NCBI RefSeq assembly: GCF_000419525.1
Contig: NZ_ATTE01000001.1
Span: 2,588,655 to 2,652,654 of the forward strand
Length of the DNA: 64,000 nt
Reading direction: 5' to 3'
DNA from: Leucothrix mucor DSM 2157
GTDB taxonomy: Bacteria; Pseudomonadota; Gammaproteobacteria; Thiotrichales; Thiotrichaceae
How positions within the stretch are numbered: the stretch's first letter is position 1; each line of letters opens with the position of its first letter. The notes below the pieces were generated by a model. The model had not been told where the DNA came from and made no database searches. It saw only the letters and a list, made by a program, of their open reading frames with translations. The position numbers and the translations under genes are program-made. Positions 37,358 to 45,461 of the stretch are shown piece after piece.

Positions 37358-37906
37358 TTATTTTTTAAAACTAATGACAATCTCGCCCACTTTCACGCCA
37401 AACTTCGACATGGTGGCGCGGTTGATCATGACATCGTCTTCAGCCAGAAACATCCAGTCATCCAGCGTCAAATCAATGGTGCTGCCTTTGTATGGCACTT
37501 GCAGCACATACGACCAGCGCAGCGCATTGCCTCGCGCCTCACCTTGCGCCACGCCAATCACATCAGGAGCCGTTCCGCTGTAGCGGTTTTTGCCTAAGGA
37601 CTTGATCACCCATTTGCGCTGGCTTTTTTCACCATCGTCAAACACAAAGTCTTCATCCAGCACCAGCGTCTTGGTTTCTTCATCCCATGTACCGACCAGA
37701 TCAACCGTAAAATGGCGCTGCGGCGTGCCGCTTCGATCAAACAAAATACCGTAAGCGCGGCTATTGCCTTGGAAGTATTCTTCGATTTTCAAGACTTTAT
37801 CAGTTACCGGAATATCAGCAATTTTGACGCCGGAACAGCTGGACAGTAAGCCCAGCGCCACGACCAGAAAAGCGCCTTTTAGCCAGTTTGATTTTAGAAA
37901 TTTCAT
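37358..37906 (-). CDS. DUF3833 family lipoprotein
   Basis: A lipoprotein of about 182 residues. A signal peptide with lipobox LLSSC (KFLKSNWLKGAFLVVALG before it) is followed by the DUF3833 domain (KIEEYFQGNSRAYGILFDRSG in part, DLVGTWDEETKTLVLDEDF). The ATG at 37906 overlaps the DUF2878 stop by 4 bp, which decides the start over the longer frame to 37981. DUF3833 is usually found in Cfa/COG2907 operons; its role in the envelope is unknown. Confidence 0.88.
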   Translation of the reverse strand: MKFLKSNWLKGAFLVVALGLLSSCSGVKIADIPVTDKVLKIEEYFQGNSRAYGILFDRSGTPQRHFTVDLVGTWDEETKTLVLDEDFVFDDGEKSQRKWVIKSLGKNRYSGTAPDVIGVAQGEARGNALRWSYVLQVPYKGSTIDLTLDDWMFLAEDDVMINRATMSKFGVKVGEIVISFKK

Positions 37907-38418
37907 GAGGGTTGCTCCGTTATTCTTTTTGAGCGGACATGCGCCGCAATTCGCAGCATTATCGGAAATTGTATCGACCATAAAATGGCTAGTGCTAGCA
38001 GGCTAATCCAGTTGGGTGTCAGTAACACCAAAGAGTGAAACCCTGCTGCCGCTAGATAACTCGCTGGCCCAAAGATAGCTGCCAGTAATACCTGCCAATG
38101 GGTAGCTATCTTCGTAATCCAGCCCAAGCTGTGATTCATACTAAAGGCCAGCAGGCACCACAGCAGCATCATCCACGGTGGTAAAAACCAAGTGCTATTA
38201 AAGCTCACGCCACCCCAGATCACCATCAACAACTCAGTCGCCAAGCCAAATGGCACCACCCACAATGCGATCTCCAAATCCTGTTTTCGCGCTGGGCTGA
38301 GCGCCACATGGATGAGCACTAAACCCAGCATCCACAAGGTCGAATCATCCTTTAGCCAAGCCGCACAAAACCAACCCGCCTGAAATAGCCCGAGATTAAT
38401 TAGCGAGAACAGCGGCAT
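37903..38418 (-). CDS. DUF2878 family membrane protein
   Basis: A 171-residue protein with about five hydrophobic helices and the DUF2878 pattern (NLGLFQAGWFCAAW; FGLATELLMVIWGG). It overlaps the cfa-type gene by 23 bp and the DUF3833 gene by 4 bp, so it is firmly within the operon. Function unknown; always seen with Cfa and DUF3833 proteins in this type of cluster. Confidence 0.85.
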   Translation of the reverse strand: MPLFSLINLGLFQAGWFCAAWLKDDSTLWMLGLVLIHVALSPARKQDLEIALWVVPFGLATELLMVIWGGVSFNSTWFLPPWMMLLWCLLAFSMNHSLGWITKIATHWQVLLAAIFGPASYLAAAGFHSLVLLTPNWISLLALAILWSIQFPIMLRIAAHVRSKRITEQPS

Positions 38419-39658
38419 GATCCGGATCCACGTAGCGAGGCTTCTCAGCCACTAAATGCACAGTGCTAATTAGGCGCTCACGGAAGCCACCTTCGCAGTA
38501 ATGAAAGTAGAACTGCCACATGCGATAAAACTGTTGATCTAAGCCTAATGCGGGCAACTCATGGCGCACTTCTTTTAAGCGCTCTGACCAATGCTTCAAA
38601 GTCAGCGCGTAATCCAAACCAATATCGTGTAATCCAGACACTTTCAGATCGGTATGTGCTGCGATGTTTTTATTCATCACTTGTACTGACGGTAAAAAGC
38701 CACCAGGGAAAATATAGCGCTGAATGAAATCTGCCTGCTTGCGGTAACGGTCATAACGCTGATCGGCAATGGTAATCGCCTGTATCAGCATTTTGCCGTT
38801 GGGTTTTAGCAAAGCATTGCAGGTCTTGAAGAAGGTTGGTAAAAAGCGATGGCCCACCGCCTCAATCATTTCAATTGAAACCAGCTTGTCGTATTGGCCT
38901 TCCAAGTTGCGATAATCTTCTTTTAGCAGCGTGATTTTATCGCCCAAACCATGCTTGGCGATTTCCGCTTTAGCAAAGGCATGTTGCTCTTCTGAAATAG
39001 TGGTTGTGGTGACATGTACACCGTAATTCTTAGCAGCATGTAGCGCAAAGCCACCCCAGCCGCTTCCAATCTCAACTACGCTTTCACCTTCGCGCAGCTG
39101 TAAACGTTGGCAAATATCATCTAATTTTTGCACTTGCGCTTGATATAAGCTGACTTCCGGACTCGCAAATACCGCACTGGAGTACATCATAGTGTCATCC
39201 AGAAACAGCTTGTAAAAGTCATTGCCTAAATCGTAATGCGCCACAATATTTTTCTTAGAACCGGCTTTAGAATTGCCGCGTAAAAAGTGCATTAAGCGCT
39301 GGCTCAACTGGCTGATGCCTGCAAAGCGATGGTCTAAATCATCCATCATTTTAGCGTTACGCACTAAGACGCGAATCACATCGGTGACGTTCGGGCTATC
39401 CCATAAGCCATTAAAATAGCCTTCACCGGCAGCAATGGTGCCGCCATTGAGTACTTTGCTGTACAGGCTAACATCGTGCACGGTGAGGTGCGCATGTAGC
39501 TCGCTGTCAGGGTCGCCAAAGGTGTAGGTTTCATTCTGTTCTGAAAGAGTCAGATGACCGTGCTGCATACGCGAAAGCAGTTTGAACAGCAGTTTTCTGG
39601 CAGTTGATTGCCACCAGGATACGGATTCATTGCTAATACTGATCTGTGAACTTTCCAT
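38396..39658 (-). CDS. Cyclopropane-fatty-acyl-phospholipid synthase family methyltransferase
   Basis: A protein of about 420 residues of the CFA synthase family, which transfers a methylene or methyl group from S-adenosylmethionine to unsaturated acyl chains of phospholipids. It has the SAM loop VEIGSGWGGFALHAA, the preceding HYDLGNDFYKLFLDDTMMYSSA block (quoted in part) and YIFPGGFLPS. The ATG at 39658 overlaps the DUF1365 stop by one base. Relatives in this operon type can act as methylases (for example in furan fatty acid synthesis) rather than true cyclopropanases, so I do not assign cfa. Confidence 0.9.
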   Translation of the reverse strand: MESSQISISNESVSWWQSTARKLLFKLLSRMQHGHLTLSEQNETYTFGDPDSELHAHLTVHDVSLYSKVLNGGTIAAGEGYFNGLWDSPNVTDVIRVLVRNAKMMDDLDHRFAGISQLSQRLMHFLRGNSKAGSKKNIVAHYDLGNDFYKLFLDDTMMYSSAVFASPEVSLYQAQVQKLDDICQRLQLREGESVVEIGSGWGGFALHAAKNYGVHVTTTTISEEQHAFAKAEIAKHGLGDKITLLKEDYRNLEGQYDKLVSIEMIEAVGHRFLPTFFKTCNALLKPNGKMLIQAITIADQRYDRYRKQADFIQRYIFPGGFLPSVQVMNKNIAAHTDLKVSGLHDIGLDYALTLKHWSERLKEVRHELPALGLDQQFYRMWQFYFHYCEGGFRERLISTVHLVAEKPRYVDPDHAAVLAN

Positions 39659-40389
39659 TAGGTCATCTCCTTTTTCTTCACATACGGGATATATGGCACG
39701 CCTTTGAGCCATAGCCGTGCGGCCTGCCAATGAATGCCGATAACCGTGGTAATGGTCATCGCTGGAATTCGTAACAGGTTTTTAATTAAGTTGCTGCGGG
39801 TAAGCGCCTGCTGATCCATGATCAACGTGGCATCAAACACTTTGTCTTGTTTGCGGTTTTCAATATTCAAATACAAACGTGGGTTCAGCGGCGTAAAGCG
39901 CCAGTGATAATCCATGTCTTCATTCATAAACGGTGACACGTGAAAGACTTTTTCGACGGCGGATTTGTCTTGCGCATCGATCAAATAACAATGACGTTCC
40001 TTCCACGGCGTATTGCTCACTTCAGCCAGTAAATAACGTAATTCACCCGCCTGATCGTGGCAGTAATAAAAATTAACCGGGCTAAAGTAAAAGCCAAAGC
40101 ACCGTAGCTGCCCAAGTAGCACCACCTTGCCGCCTAGTACTTCGCCATCCAGCTCTGCGACTTTATCCCAGACGCGCTGACGGGTAAGCTTGCCCTTGCC
40201 ACCTAAGTAATCTTGGTGGCGAAAGCTCATCACAGCGCGTTTCTCAACCGCCAATAAACGCCCAAAACCAAAGTCATCTACCAGCTCATCCAAATCCAAA
40301 GCCAGCAGAAACATGCCGTAGTTGAAATTATGTGGCTTCACAGCATAACGGCGATGCCGGACGTTGCCTTGGTAGATGACGCTATTCAT
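39658..40389 (-). CDS. DUF1365 family protein
   Basis: A protein of about 243 residues matching DUF1365: VRHRRYAVKPHNFNYGMF near the start, then GFYFSPVNFYYCHD, EVSNTPWKERHCYL and KVFHVSPFMNEDMDYHWRF. The family always travels with COG2907 flavoproteins and Cfa-type methyltransferases. Its reaction is unknown. The start at 40389 is set by the 4-bp overlap (ATGA) with the upstream flavoprotein stop. Confidence 0.9.
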   Translation of the reverse strand: MNSVIYQGNVRHRRYAVKPHNFNYGMFLLALDLDELVDDFGFGRLLAVEKRAVMSFRHQDYLGGKGKLTRQRVWDKVAELDGEVLGGKVVLLGQLRCFGFYFSPVNFYYCHDQAGELRYLLAEVSNTPWKERHCYLIDAQDKSAVEKVFHVSPFMNEDMDYHWRFTPLNPRLYLNIENRKQDKVFDATLIMDQQALTRSNLIKNLLRIPAMTITTVIGIHWQAARLWLKGVPYIPYVKKKEMT

Positions 40390-41642
40390 GCGCTGGCGCC
40401 AAAGCGTTTGCATACATCCAAGGCACTGCGAACGCCATCTTCATGAAAGCCGCTATACCAATACGCGCCACAAAAATGAGTACGCTCTACGCCGCAAATC
40501 TCTTCACGTCGCCCTTGCGCTTCCACCATGCCCACACCAAAAACGGGGTGGCTGTAGCGATAGGTTTTCAGAATCTTGTCTGGATTGATCGACTGAGTGC
40601 TATTGAGCGTGACGCAGAATGTTGGCGCATCATCCGGCAGGCATTGCAGGATATTCATTGAGTAGGTCACTGAGGCTGGCTTTTCCATTTCACCGGATAA
40701 GTGATAGTTCCAGCTGGCAACCGCTTGCGGAATGGCTGGCAACATTTTCTCATCAGTGTGCAGCACGACTTCATTTTCGCGATACGGAATCGCCGATAAA
40801 ACAGACTGCTCTGCAGCGGTGGGGTCGGCCAACATCGCCAGCGCTTGATCGCTATGACAGGCAAAAATTACTTCATCAAAACGACGAACTTGGCCATTGC
40901 CCAGCGCTAACTCCACGGAGTCTTTATGGCGAGTCACTTTGCTAATCGGTGTGTTTAAATGAATGTTGTCTTCAAAACCACGAATCAGTTTTGGAATGTA
41001 TTGGCGCGAGCCACCTTTAATGGAAAACCACTGTGGGCGGTCATTCACATTCAGTAGTCCATGGTTATCGAAGAACTGAATAAAGAAGCGTAGCGGGAAG
41101 GCTTTGATCTCGCCCAAGCTGGCTGACCAAATTGCAGCACCCATTGGCAGAATATAGTTTTCAGCGAAGAAATCTTTAAAGTTTTCAGCAACCAAAAACT
41201 CGCCAACTGTCATGCCCTTTTCGATCATGTCATTGCTATTTAGCGTTTTGCAAAGCTTGTTAAAGCGTAGAATTTCACGAATCAAACCCCAAAAACGCGG
41301 ACTGAATAAGTTACGCTTCTGTGCAAATAAGCTGAAGATTGAGTTGCCGTTATAGACCAAGCCATTGCTGGAGTTGGTCACACTGAAGCTCATTTCAGTC
41401 TCTTGATAATCAACCGCTAAGGCATCCATCAAGCCTTGAAAGGATGGGTAGGTGTGATCGTTAAACACGATAAAACCAGTATCAATGGCGTAAGGCTTAC
41501 CCTCCACTTCAACATCAATCGTTGCCGTGTGGCCGCCTAAATAGTCGTTAGCTTCAAACACTTCAACATCGTGATCGCGCGATAATTTATAAGCACAAAC
41601 CAAGCCGGAAACACCAGAACCAATGATTGCTATTTTTTTCAT
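40386..41642 (-). CDS. COG2907-type NAD(P)/FAD-dependent oxidoreductase
   Basis: A 418-residue amine-oxidase-superfamily flavoprotein. The N-terminal dinucleotide motif is IAIIGSGVSGLVCAYKL, followed by YLGGHTATIDVEVEG. A C-terminal CGAYWYSGFHEDGVRSAL motif completes the FAD site. Members sit next to DUF1365 and Cfa proteins and are thought to act on acyl chains or their oxidised products. It overlaps both neighbouring genes by 4 bp. Confidence 0.9.
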   Translation of the reverse strand: MKKIAIIGSGVSGLVCAYKLSRDHDVEVFEANDYLGGHTATIDVEVEGKPYAIDTGFIVFNDHTYPSFQGLMDALAVDYQETEMSFSVTNSSNGLVYNGNSIFSLFAQKRNLFSPRFWGLIREILRFNKLCKTLNSNDMIEKGMTVGEFLVAENFKDFFAENYILPMGAAIWSASLGEIKAFPLRFFIQFFDNHGLLNVNDRPQWFSIKGGSRQYIPKLIRGFEDNIHLNTPISKVTRHKDSVELALGNGQVRRFDEVIFACHSDQALAMLADPTAAEQSVLSAIPYRENEVVLHTDEKMLPAIPQAVASWNYHLSGEMEKPASVTYSMNILQCLPDDAPTFCVTLNSTQSINPDKILKTYRYSHPVFGVGMVEAQGRREEICGVERTHFCGAYWYSGFHEDGVRSALDVCKRFGASA

Positions 41643-42364
41643 GACTTCACCATCTTTTGTCCCAACCAGACTTGTACAGAGTGTGGGAGCTGGCTTAGCA
41701 GTCCCAATAAAAAGGTAAATACGCGTGGGGTTCCGATGTGCGCTTTGCGCTTATCCAAACCCTGTTTAATATCGGCCGCTGCTTTCTCAACCGTAATTTT
41801 CATTGGCATTTCAAAATCGTTTTTATCCGTCATCGGTGTTTCGATAAAGCCTGGGCTCACTAAACTCACATCAATACCATGCGGTGCTAAGTCGACTGCC
41901 AACGAACGGGCTAGATAACTCACGGCCGCCTTACTGGAGCCATAAGCCTGAGCGCGGGTGAATGGGAAGAAGCTCGCGCTGGAACCCACCAAGGCAATCT
42001 GCCCACCGCGTGGAATGTGGTGTAAAAATGCGGCTAAGCAATCGCCCATACCAAGCACATTACTAGTCATCACTCGGCGGAACATGGCGTTATCAAACTG
42101 CATTACGTCGTCGATATACTCACAGGTGCCGGCACATAGAATCACCATATCCAGCTCATTTTTGATCTGCTCACCCGCTGCGGCAATTTCATCCGACTTC
42201 ATCAGATCAAACTCCAGCGTTTGCATGCTGGTGCCAGCGGTTAATGTCGCCAGCTTTTCACTATTGCGGCCGCAAGCAATCACCTGCCAACCTGCTGCGT
42301 CATAATCCTTTGCCAGCTGCTGACCGATGCCAGACGTTGCGCCAGTAATCAAAACTGTTTTCAT
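41639..42364 (-). CDS. Short-chain dehydrogenase/reductase
   Basis: A 241-residue SDR enzyme with TGATSGIGQQLAKDY (NAD(P)-binding), CAGTCEY, the catalytic Ser in LVGSSASFFPF and Tyr-x-x-x-Lys in YGSSKAAVSYLA, and the SPGFIETPMTDK loop. The catalytic set is complete. The substrate is unknown; within this operon a hydroxy- or keto-acyl lipid is plausible. It overlaps both neighbouring genes by 4 bp. Confidence 0.9.
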   Translation of the reverse strand: MKTVLITGATSGIGQQLAKDYDAAGWQVIACGRNSEKLATLTAGTSMQTLEFDLMKSDEIAAAGEQIKNELDMVILCAGTCEYIDDVMQFDNAMFRRVMTSNVLGMGDCLAAFLHHIPRGGQIALVGSSASFFPFTRAQAYGSSKAAVSYLARSLAVDLAPHGIDVSLVSPGFIETPMTDKNDFEMPMKITVEKAAADIKQGLDKRKAHIGTPRVFTFLLGLLSQLPHSVQVWLGQKMVKS

Positions 42365-42786
42365 GACACCGCCCTCTTTTTAATGAATCGAATCGCCGCG
42401 CCCAGCACCGGAATGTGCTCATACAGCATCTGCCCCATATCGATGTAATCACGGTGATAAGTGATCTTGTCTTCAAACTTCAGGTGACTTACCCCATCGA
42501 CCGTAATGTTCTTTTTGCCTGCCAGCTGGCTGTGTGCGTACTGCATTTCCCAGCGAACATAGGCATTGCCCTCGCCACTTTGCACATCGGTAATCTCAAA
42601 CTTGCAGTACAGCAAATTGGTATACAACGCTTCAAAGTAAGCTTCCAAATCATCAATGCCGTTCACTTCATGCAAAGCATCTTTAAACAACACCTCATCA
42701 CTGTAGACATCACGAATCTGCTGCAAATTGTCTTTGCTCAGTGATTCGTACATCTCAATGAAATTCTTTAACGCTTGTGGTGTCAT
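42361..42786 (-). CDS. NTF2-like (SnoaL-type) protein, first gene of the Cfa operon
   Basis: A protein of about 141 residues with an NTF2/SnoaL-like cone fold pattern (FIEMYESLSKDNLQQIRDVYSDEVLFKDALHEV in part, then YVRWEMQY and DYIDMGQMLYEHIPVLG). Such proteins are pocket-forming isomerases, cyclases or binding proteins. The ATG at 42786 has a GAGGCGAG sequence upstream; the frame extends 13 codons further. It heads an eight-gene unit and is divergent from a sensor kinase 107 bp away. Confidence 0.85.
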   Translation of the reverse strand: MTPQALKNFIEMYESLSKDNLQQIRDVYSDEVLFKDALHEVNGIDDLEAYFEALYTNLLYCKFEITDVQSGEGNAYVRWEMQYAHSQLAGKKNITVDGVSHLKFEDKITYHRDYIDMGQMLYEHIPVLGAAIRFIKKRAVS

Positions 42787-42893
42787 AATTGCTCGCCTCG
42801 ACAGTGCCGCCATTTCGGGACACAATGAATAGAATGGATTGGTAATCAGTGTGCCAGCCCCAATGTCAATGGAACGTGAAGAAGGAAATAGTT

Positions 42894-44174
42894 TTGCAAG
42901 CCACCGGTATTCGTAACAAACTGATTCGCGTATTTATTGTGCAAATGCTGTTTATCAGCGTGATCACTGCTTTGGGTGTGTATGTGGCCGCGATTATTGT
43001 GGAACAAGTCATGATCCGCACTGCGCTGGAAAATGAGGCGATTCACTACTGGCAAGTCTCCGATCAAGACCCCAAACACCCCACGCCCAATACCGATAAC
43101 TTGCGTGGCTATCTGGCCAGCGATGGCGATTACAGTAAGGTGCCAGAGGTATTGCGAGCCATTGAACCGGGCTTTGGGCGCGCCGCCCTTAATGACCACG
43201 AACCGATTGTGTATGTCGAAGATCGTGGTACCAAACGCCTGTTTCTAATTTTCGATGAACAGAGCGTGCGCAAGCTCTCCTTTTACTTTGGCGTGGTGCC
43301 GCTCAGCTTAGCACTGATGGTGATTTATTTATCCGCTTGGTTTGCCTACCGCTCCTCACATAAAACGCTCTCGCCACTGATGTCACTGGCGCAAACCATG
43401 CGCAGTTTTGATCTCAGTAAAGACAAACTAGATTCCCTGCATTTGGATGATTACACCCAAACCGGCGTGGATGATGAAGTGCACGTACTCGCGGATTCAC
43501 TCAAAGAATTTACTCAACGACTCAAACGCCAGTTGCAACGCGAACGGGAATTTACCCATGATGTCAGCCATGAACTGCGCACCCCTTTAGCGGTAATTCG
43601 TGGCTCGCTGGAGATTCTCAATAAACAAGCAAACATCAACCCAATTCAGCAACGCGCCATCAACCGTATGCAAACTACCTCGGGCGATATGCTGTCGATT
43701 ATCGAGACCTTATTGGTACTGGCCCGAGATAGCGACACCTCAGAATCTCCCAGAGAAACCGTGCAGCTAAACCAACTAATGCCGACCATTATTAATCAGG
43801 TCAACAGCACCCATAATGCCGATAATCATGTGGTGATTGAGCTGCAGGATGGCGCTGAACTTGAAGTCTCAGCGCCAGTGCAAGCGGTGAGTATTGTATT
43901 GAGTAACCTATTGCGCAATGCCTGCAATTACACGCATGAAGGGCTGGTATCAGTGAAAATTGAAGCTGATAGTGTGAGTATTGGAGATAATGGCGAAGGC
44001 ATCGCTGCGGATGAGATCGAGCGAATTCAACAGCCGTTTCAACGAAGTAGTTCACAAGCTGATGGCTATGGGCTGGGATTAGATATTGTGCGCAGACTGT
44101 GTGAACGCTTTGGCTGGGAGCTGGATATTCGCAGTGAAGTTGGTAAAGGGACTGTAGTGCGGGTTCGGTTTTGA
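42894..44174 (+). CDS. Sensor histidine kinase without adjacent response regulator
   Basis: A protein of about 426 residues. One membrane helix at about 13-35 and a second at about 143-162 flank a periplasmic sensor region of roughly 105 residues. Then come a HAMP-like linker, the phospho-acceptor box FTHDVSHELRTPLAVIRGSL, and the HATPase domain with NLLRNACNYT, DNGEGI and GYGLGLDIVRR. I place the start at TTG 42894 because AAGAAGGA lies 7 bases upstream; the frame opens at GTG 42849 without such a site. No regulator gene adjoins it. It is divergent from the Cfa operon and is a candidate for its control. Confidence 0.88.
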   Translation: MQATGIRNKLIRVFIVQMLFISVITALGVYVAAIIVEQVMIRTALENEAIHYWQVSDQDPKHPTPNTDNLRGYLASDGDYSKVPEVLRAIEPGFGRAALNDHEPIVYVEDRGTKRLFLIFDEQSVRKLSFYFGVVPLSLALMVIYLSAWFAYRSSHKTLSPLMSLAQTMRSFDLSKDKLDSLHLDDYTQTGVDDEVHVLADSLKEFTQRLKRQLQREREFTHDVSHELRTPLAVIRGSLEILNKQANINPIQQRAINRMQTTSGDMLSIIETLLVLARDSDTSESPRETVQLNQLMPTIINQVNSTHNADNHVVIELQDGAELEVSAPVQAVSIVLSNLLRNACNYTHEGLVSVKIEADSVSIGDNGEGIAADEIERIQQPFQRSSSQADGYGLGLDIVRRLCERFGWELDIRSEVGKGTVVRVRF

Positions 44175-44320
44175 GCGCCTGCTCAGCAGTTTTTGTATAG
44201 ATAAACCAATAAAAATAGATTATCCCTACAAAATCTACTACCAGCGACCTCAAAGTCCGTGCTCACCAAAATGAGCCCAAACAACCGCTAGCCACAGACC
44301 CCAACGCCACACCCCACTAA

Positions 44321-44391
44321 GGGAAAAGTATTCCGCAGAATAAGAGCCTTCCGAGGAACGAGGCGAAGCGTTTATGCGGAATACTTTTCCC
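44321..44391. repeat. Long palindromic element, copy 1 (17-bp arms, 37-base core)
   Basis: GGGAAAAGTATTCCGCA (44321-44337) is the perfect inverse complement of TGCGGAATACTTTTCCC (44375-44391). The 37-base core between them matches the core of the copy at 51073-51137 in 33 of 37 positions. The arms of the two copies differ but stay fully paired. It lies between the lone kinase gene and the PepSY promoter. Confidence 0.85.
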
Positions 44392-44401
44392 GCCCCACAA
44401 C

Positions 44402-44455
44402 CTTACAAACCTGTAAACCCCACGCAATCCCCCTGTATACCCTCTCCCCTATAGT
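44402..44455 (+). promoter_or_regulatory. Promoter and operator of the PepSY gene (module copy 1)
   Basis: A palindromic operator CTTACAAACCTGTAAA (44402-44417), then CACGCAATC, CCCTGTATACCCTCTCC and a -10-like TATAGT (44450-44455). There is no good -35, which suggests activator dependence. Operator centre to -10 is 40.5 bp, identical to copy 2 at 45137-45190. Confidence 0.7.
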
Positions 44456-44507
44456 ACTCCCCATCAGGACAGTAAACGGCTGGCCTACTTAACCACCGGA
44501 GTACATC

Positions 44508-44888
44508 ATGAACAAAGCAACCATCGTCAGCACTTCAGCAATCGCCTTATTAATTGCAGGCCTGAGTTTCAATGCATTCGCCAGTTCAGGTGATAGAGAA
44601 GCCACCGCCGAAGCCCGAAAAAACGCCGCAATCTCCCTAACTCAAGCAATCAGCATTGCCGAGCAGGCCACCGGCGGCAAAAACGCCGAAGCAGAGTTTG
44701 AATTAGAAGATGGTGTTGCACTTTACGAAGTCGAAATTAAGATGCCAGACGGCTCGGAAGTTGATGTCGATGTTGATGCGACATCCGGTACCATTCTCGC
44801 TCAAAAAGCAGAGAAGGATAAGCACGATAAAGACTGCGATGATGATAAAAAACCTCACCATAAAGACAAGAATGACGGCAAAGCTTAA
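44508..44888 (+). CDS. Secreted PepSY-domain protein with acidic/His-rich tail
   Basis: A 126-residue protein with a signal peptide cleaved after about residue 25 (ALLIAGLSFNAFA), one PepSY domain (ISLTQAISIAEQATGGKNAEAEFELEDG in part, then YEVEIKMPDGSEVDVDVDATSG) and a tail of Asp, Lys and His (about 103-126, DKHDKDCDDDKKPHHKDKND). Such tails bind metal or cationic ligands. PepSY proteins next to two-component systems often modulate kinase sensing in the periplasm. Its promoter is a near copy of that of the regulator operon downstream, supporting a common regulon. Confidence 0.85.
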   Translation: MNKATIVSTSAIALLIAGLSFNAFASSGDREATAEARKNAAISLTQAISIAEQATGGKNAEAEFELEDGVALYEVEIKMPDGSEVDVDVDATSGTILAQKAEKDKHDKDCDDDKKPHHKDKNDGKA

Positions 44889-44918
44889 AGCAGTAGCTCA
44901 GAACTAAACCAAAAGGGG

Positions 44919-44959
44919 CCTGTCAGCGAAGTAAGTAAACACTGCTATTCAGTGACAGG
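44919..44959. terminator. Stem-loop downstream of the PepSY gene
   Basis: CCTGTCA (44919-44925) pairs with TGACAGG (44953-44959) around a 27-base spacer. It follows the PepSY stop by about 30 bp. There is no long T run, so it may only protect the 3' end. Confidence 0.4.
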
Positions 44960-45067
44960 TCTCAACTAATACAAGTATGGGCTGCACGTAAAAGTAAGAA
45001 GCACTCCACCAGTAAACAGTGCAAGCGAAATTCTGAATATATGATGTCTATTCGCTAAACACTGTTG

Positions 45068-45116
45068 GTCTTCAGAATAAATGCCGCCCAAGCAACGAGA
45101 CATTTATTCTGAAGAC
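45068..45116. repeat. Long palindromic element, copy 3 (degenerate core, 16-bp arms)
   Basis: GTCTTCAGAATAAATG (45068-45083) is the perfect inverse complement of CATTTATTCTGAAGAC (45101-45116). It keeps the CAGAATAA and GCC pieces of the other two copies but has a shortened 17-base loop. It lies before promoter module copy 2 just as copy 1 lies before module copy 1. Confidence 0.7.
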
Positions 45117-45136
45117 TTTTCCCTACCCTGCCCAAC

Positions 45137-45190
45137 TTTACAAAACTGTAAACTTCACGCAATCTCCCTGTATACCCTCTCCTCTATAGT
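45137..45190 (+). promoter_or_regulatory. Promoter and operator of the small membrane protein-regulator-kinase operon (module copy 2)
   Basis: A perfect palindrome TTTACAAAACTGTAAA (45137-45152), then CACGCAATC, CCCTGTATACCCTCTCC and TATAGT (45185-45190). The text between operator and -10 is almost the same as in copy 1 and the spacing is identical. The ribosome-binding region TGGAGTACAC before the ATG also matches copy 1. Confidence 0.7.
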
Positions 45191-45241
45191 ACTTCTCATA
45201 GGGATGGCACAAGGCCTTCCTCAACATAACTGGAGTACACA

Positions 45242-45451
45242 ATGAACAACTTCAAAAAAGCAGCACTAATGGCCCTTGGCACTATCGCAATGGGTTTGAT
45301 GATCTTTAGCTTCGCCACCATCGGCTTAGTGATTTTAGGGGTCGCAGCAACACTCACCGTAATCGGATTAATCGCCAGACCGTTTTTACCCAAAGGCCCT
45401 AGAAAGCCCGTTATAATAGATGTCACACCTATTTCATCAACCATCTCGTGA
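45242..45451 (+). CDS. Small two-helix membrane protein
   Basis: A 69-residue protein I cannot assign to a family. Residues about 7-30 and 30-47 are hydrophobic (MALGTIAMGLMIFSFATIGLVILGV in part), followed by a short Pro/Lys-rich tail (ARPFLPKGPRKP). The start has TGGAG upstream. It is the first gene of the operon with the response regulator, whose ATG is only 11 bp after its stop. A small membrane protein in this position may feed back on the kinase. Confidence 0.65.
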   Translation: MNNFKKAALMALGTIAMGLMIFSFATIGLVILGVAATLTVIGLIARPFLPKGPRKPVIIDVTPISSTIS

Positions 45452-45461
45452 CAGGCCTTGT

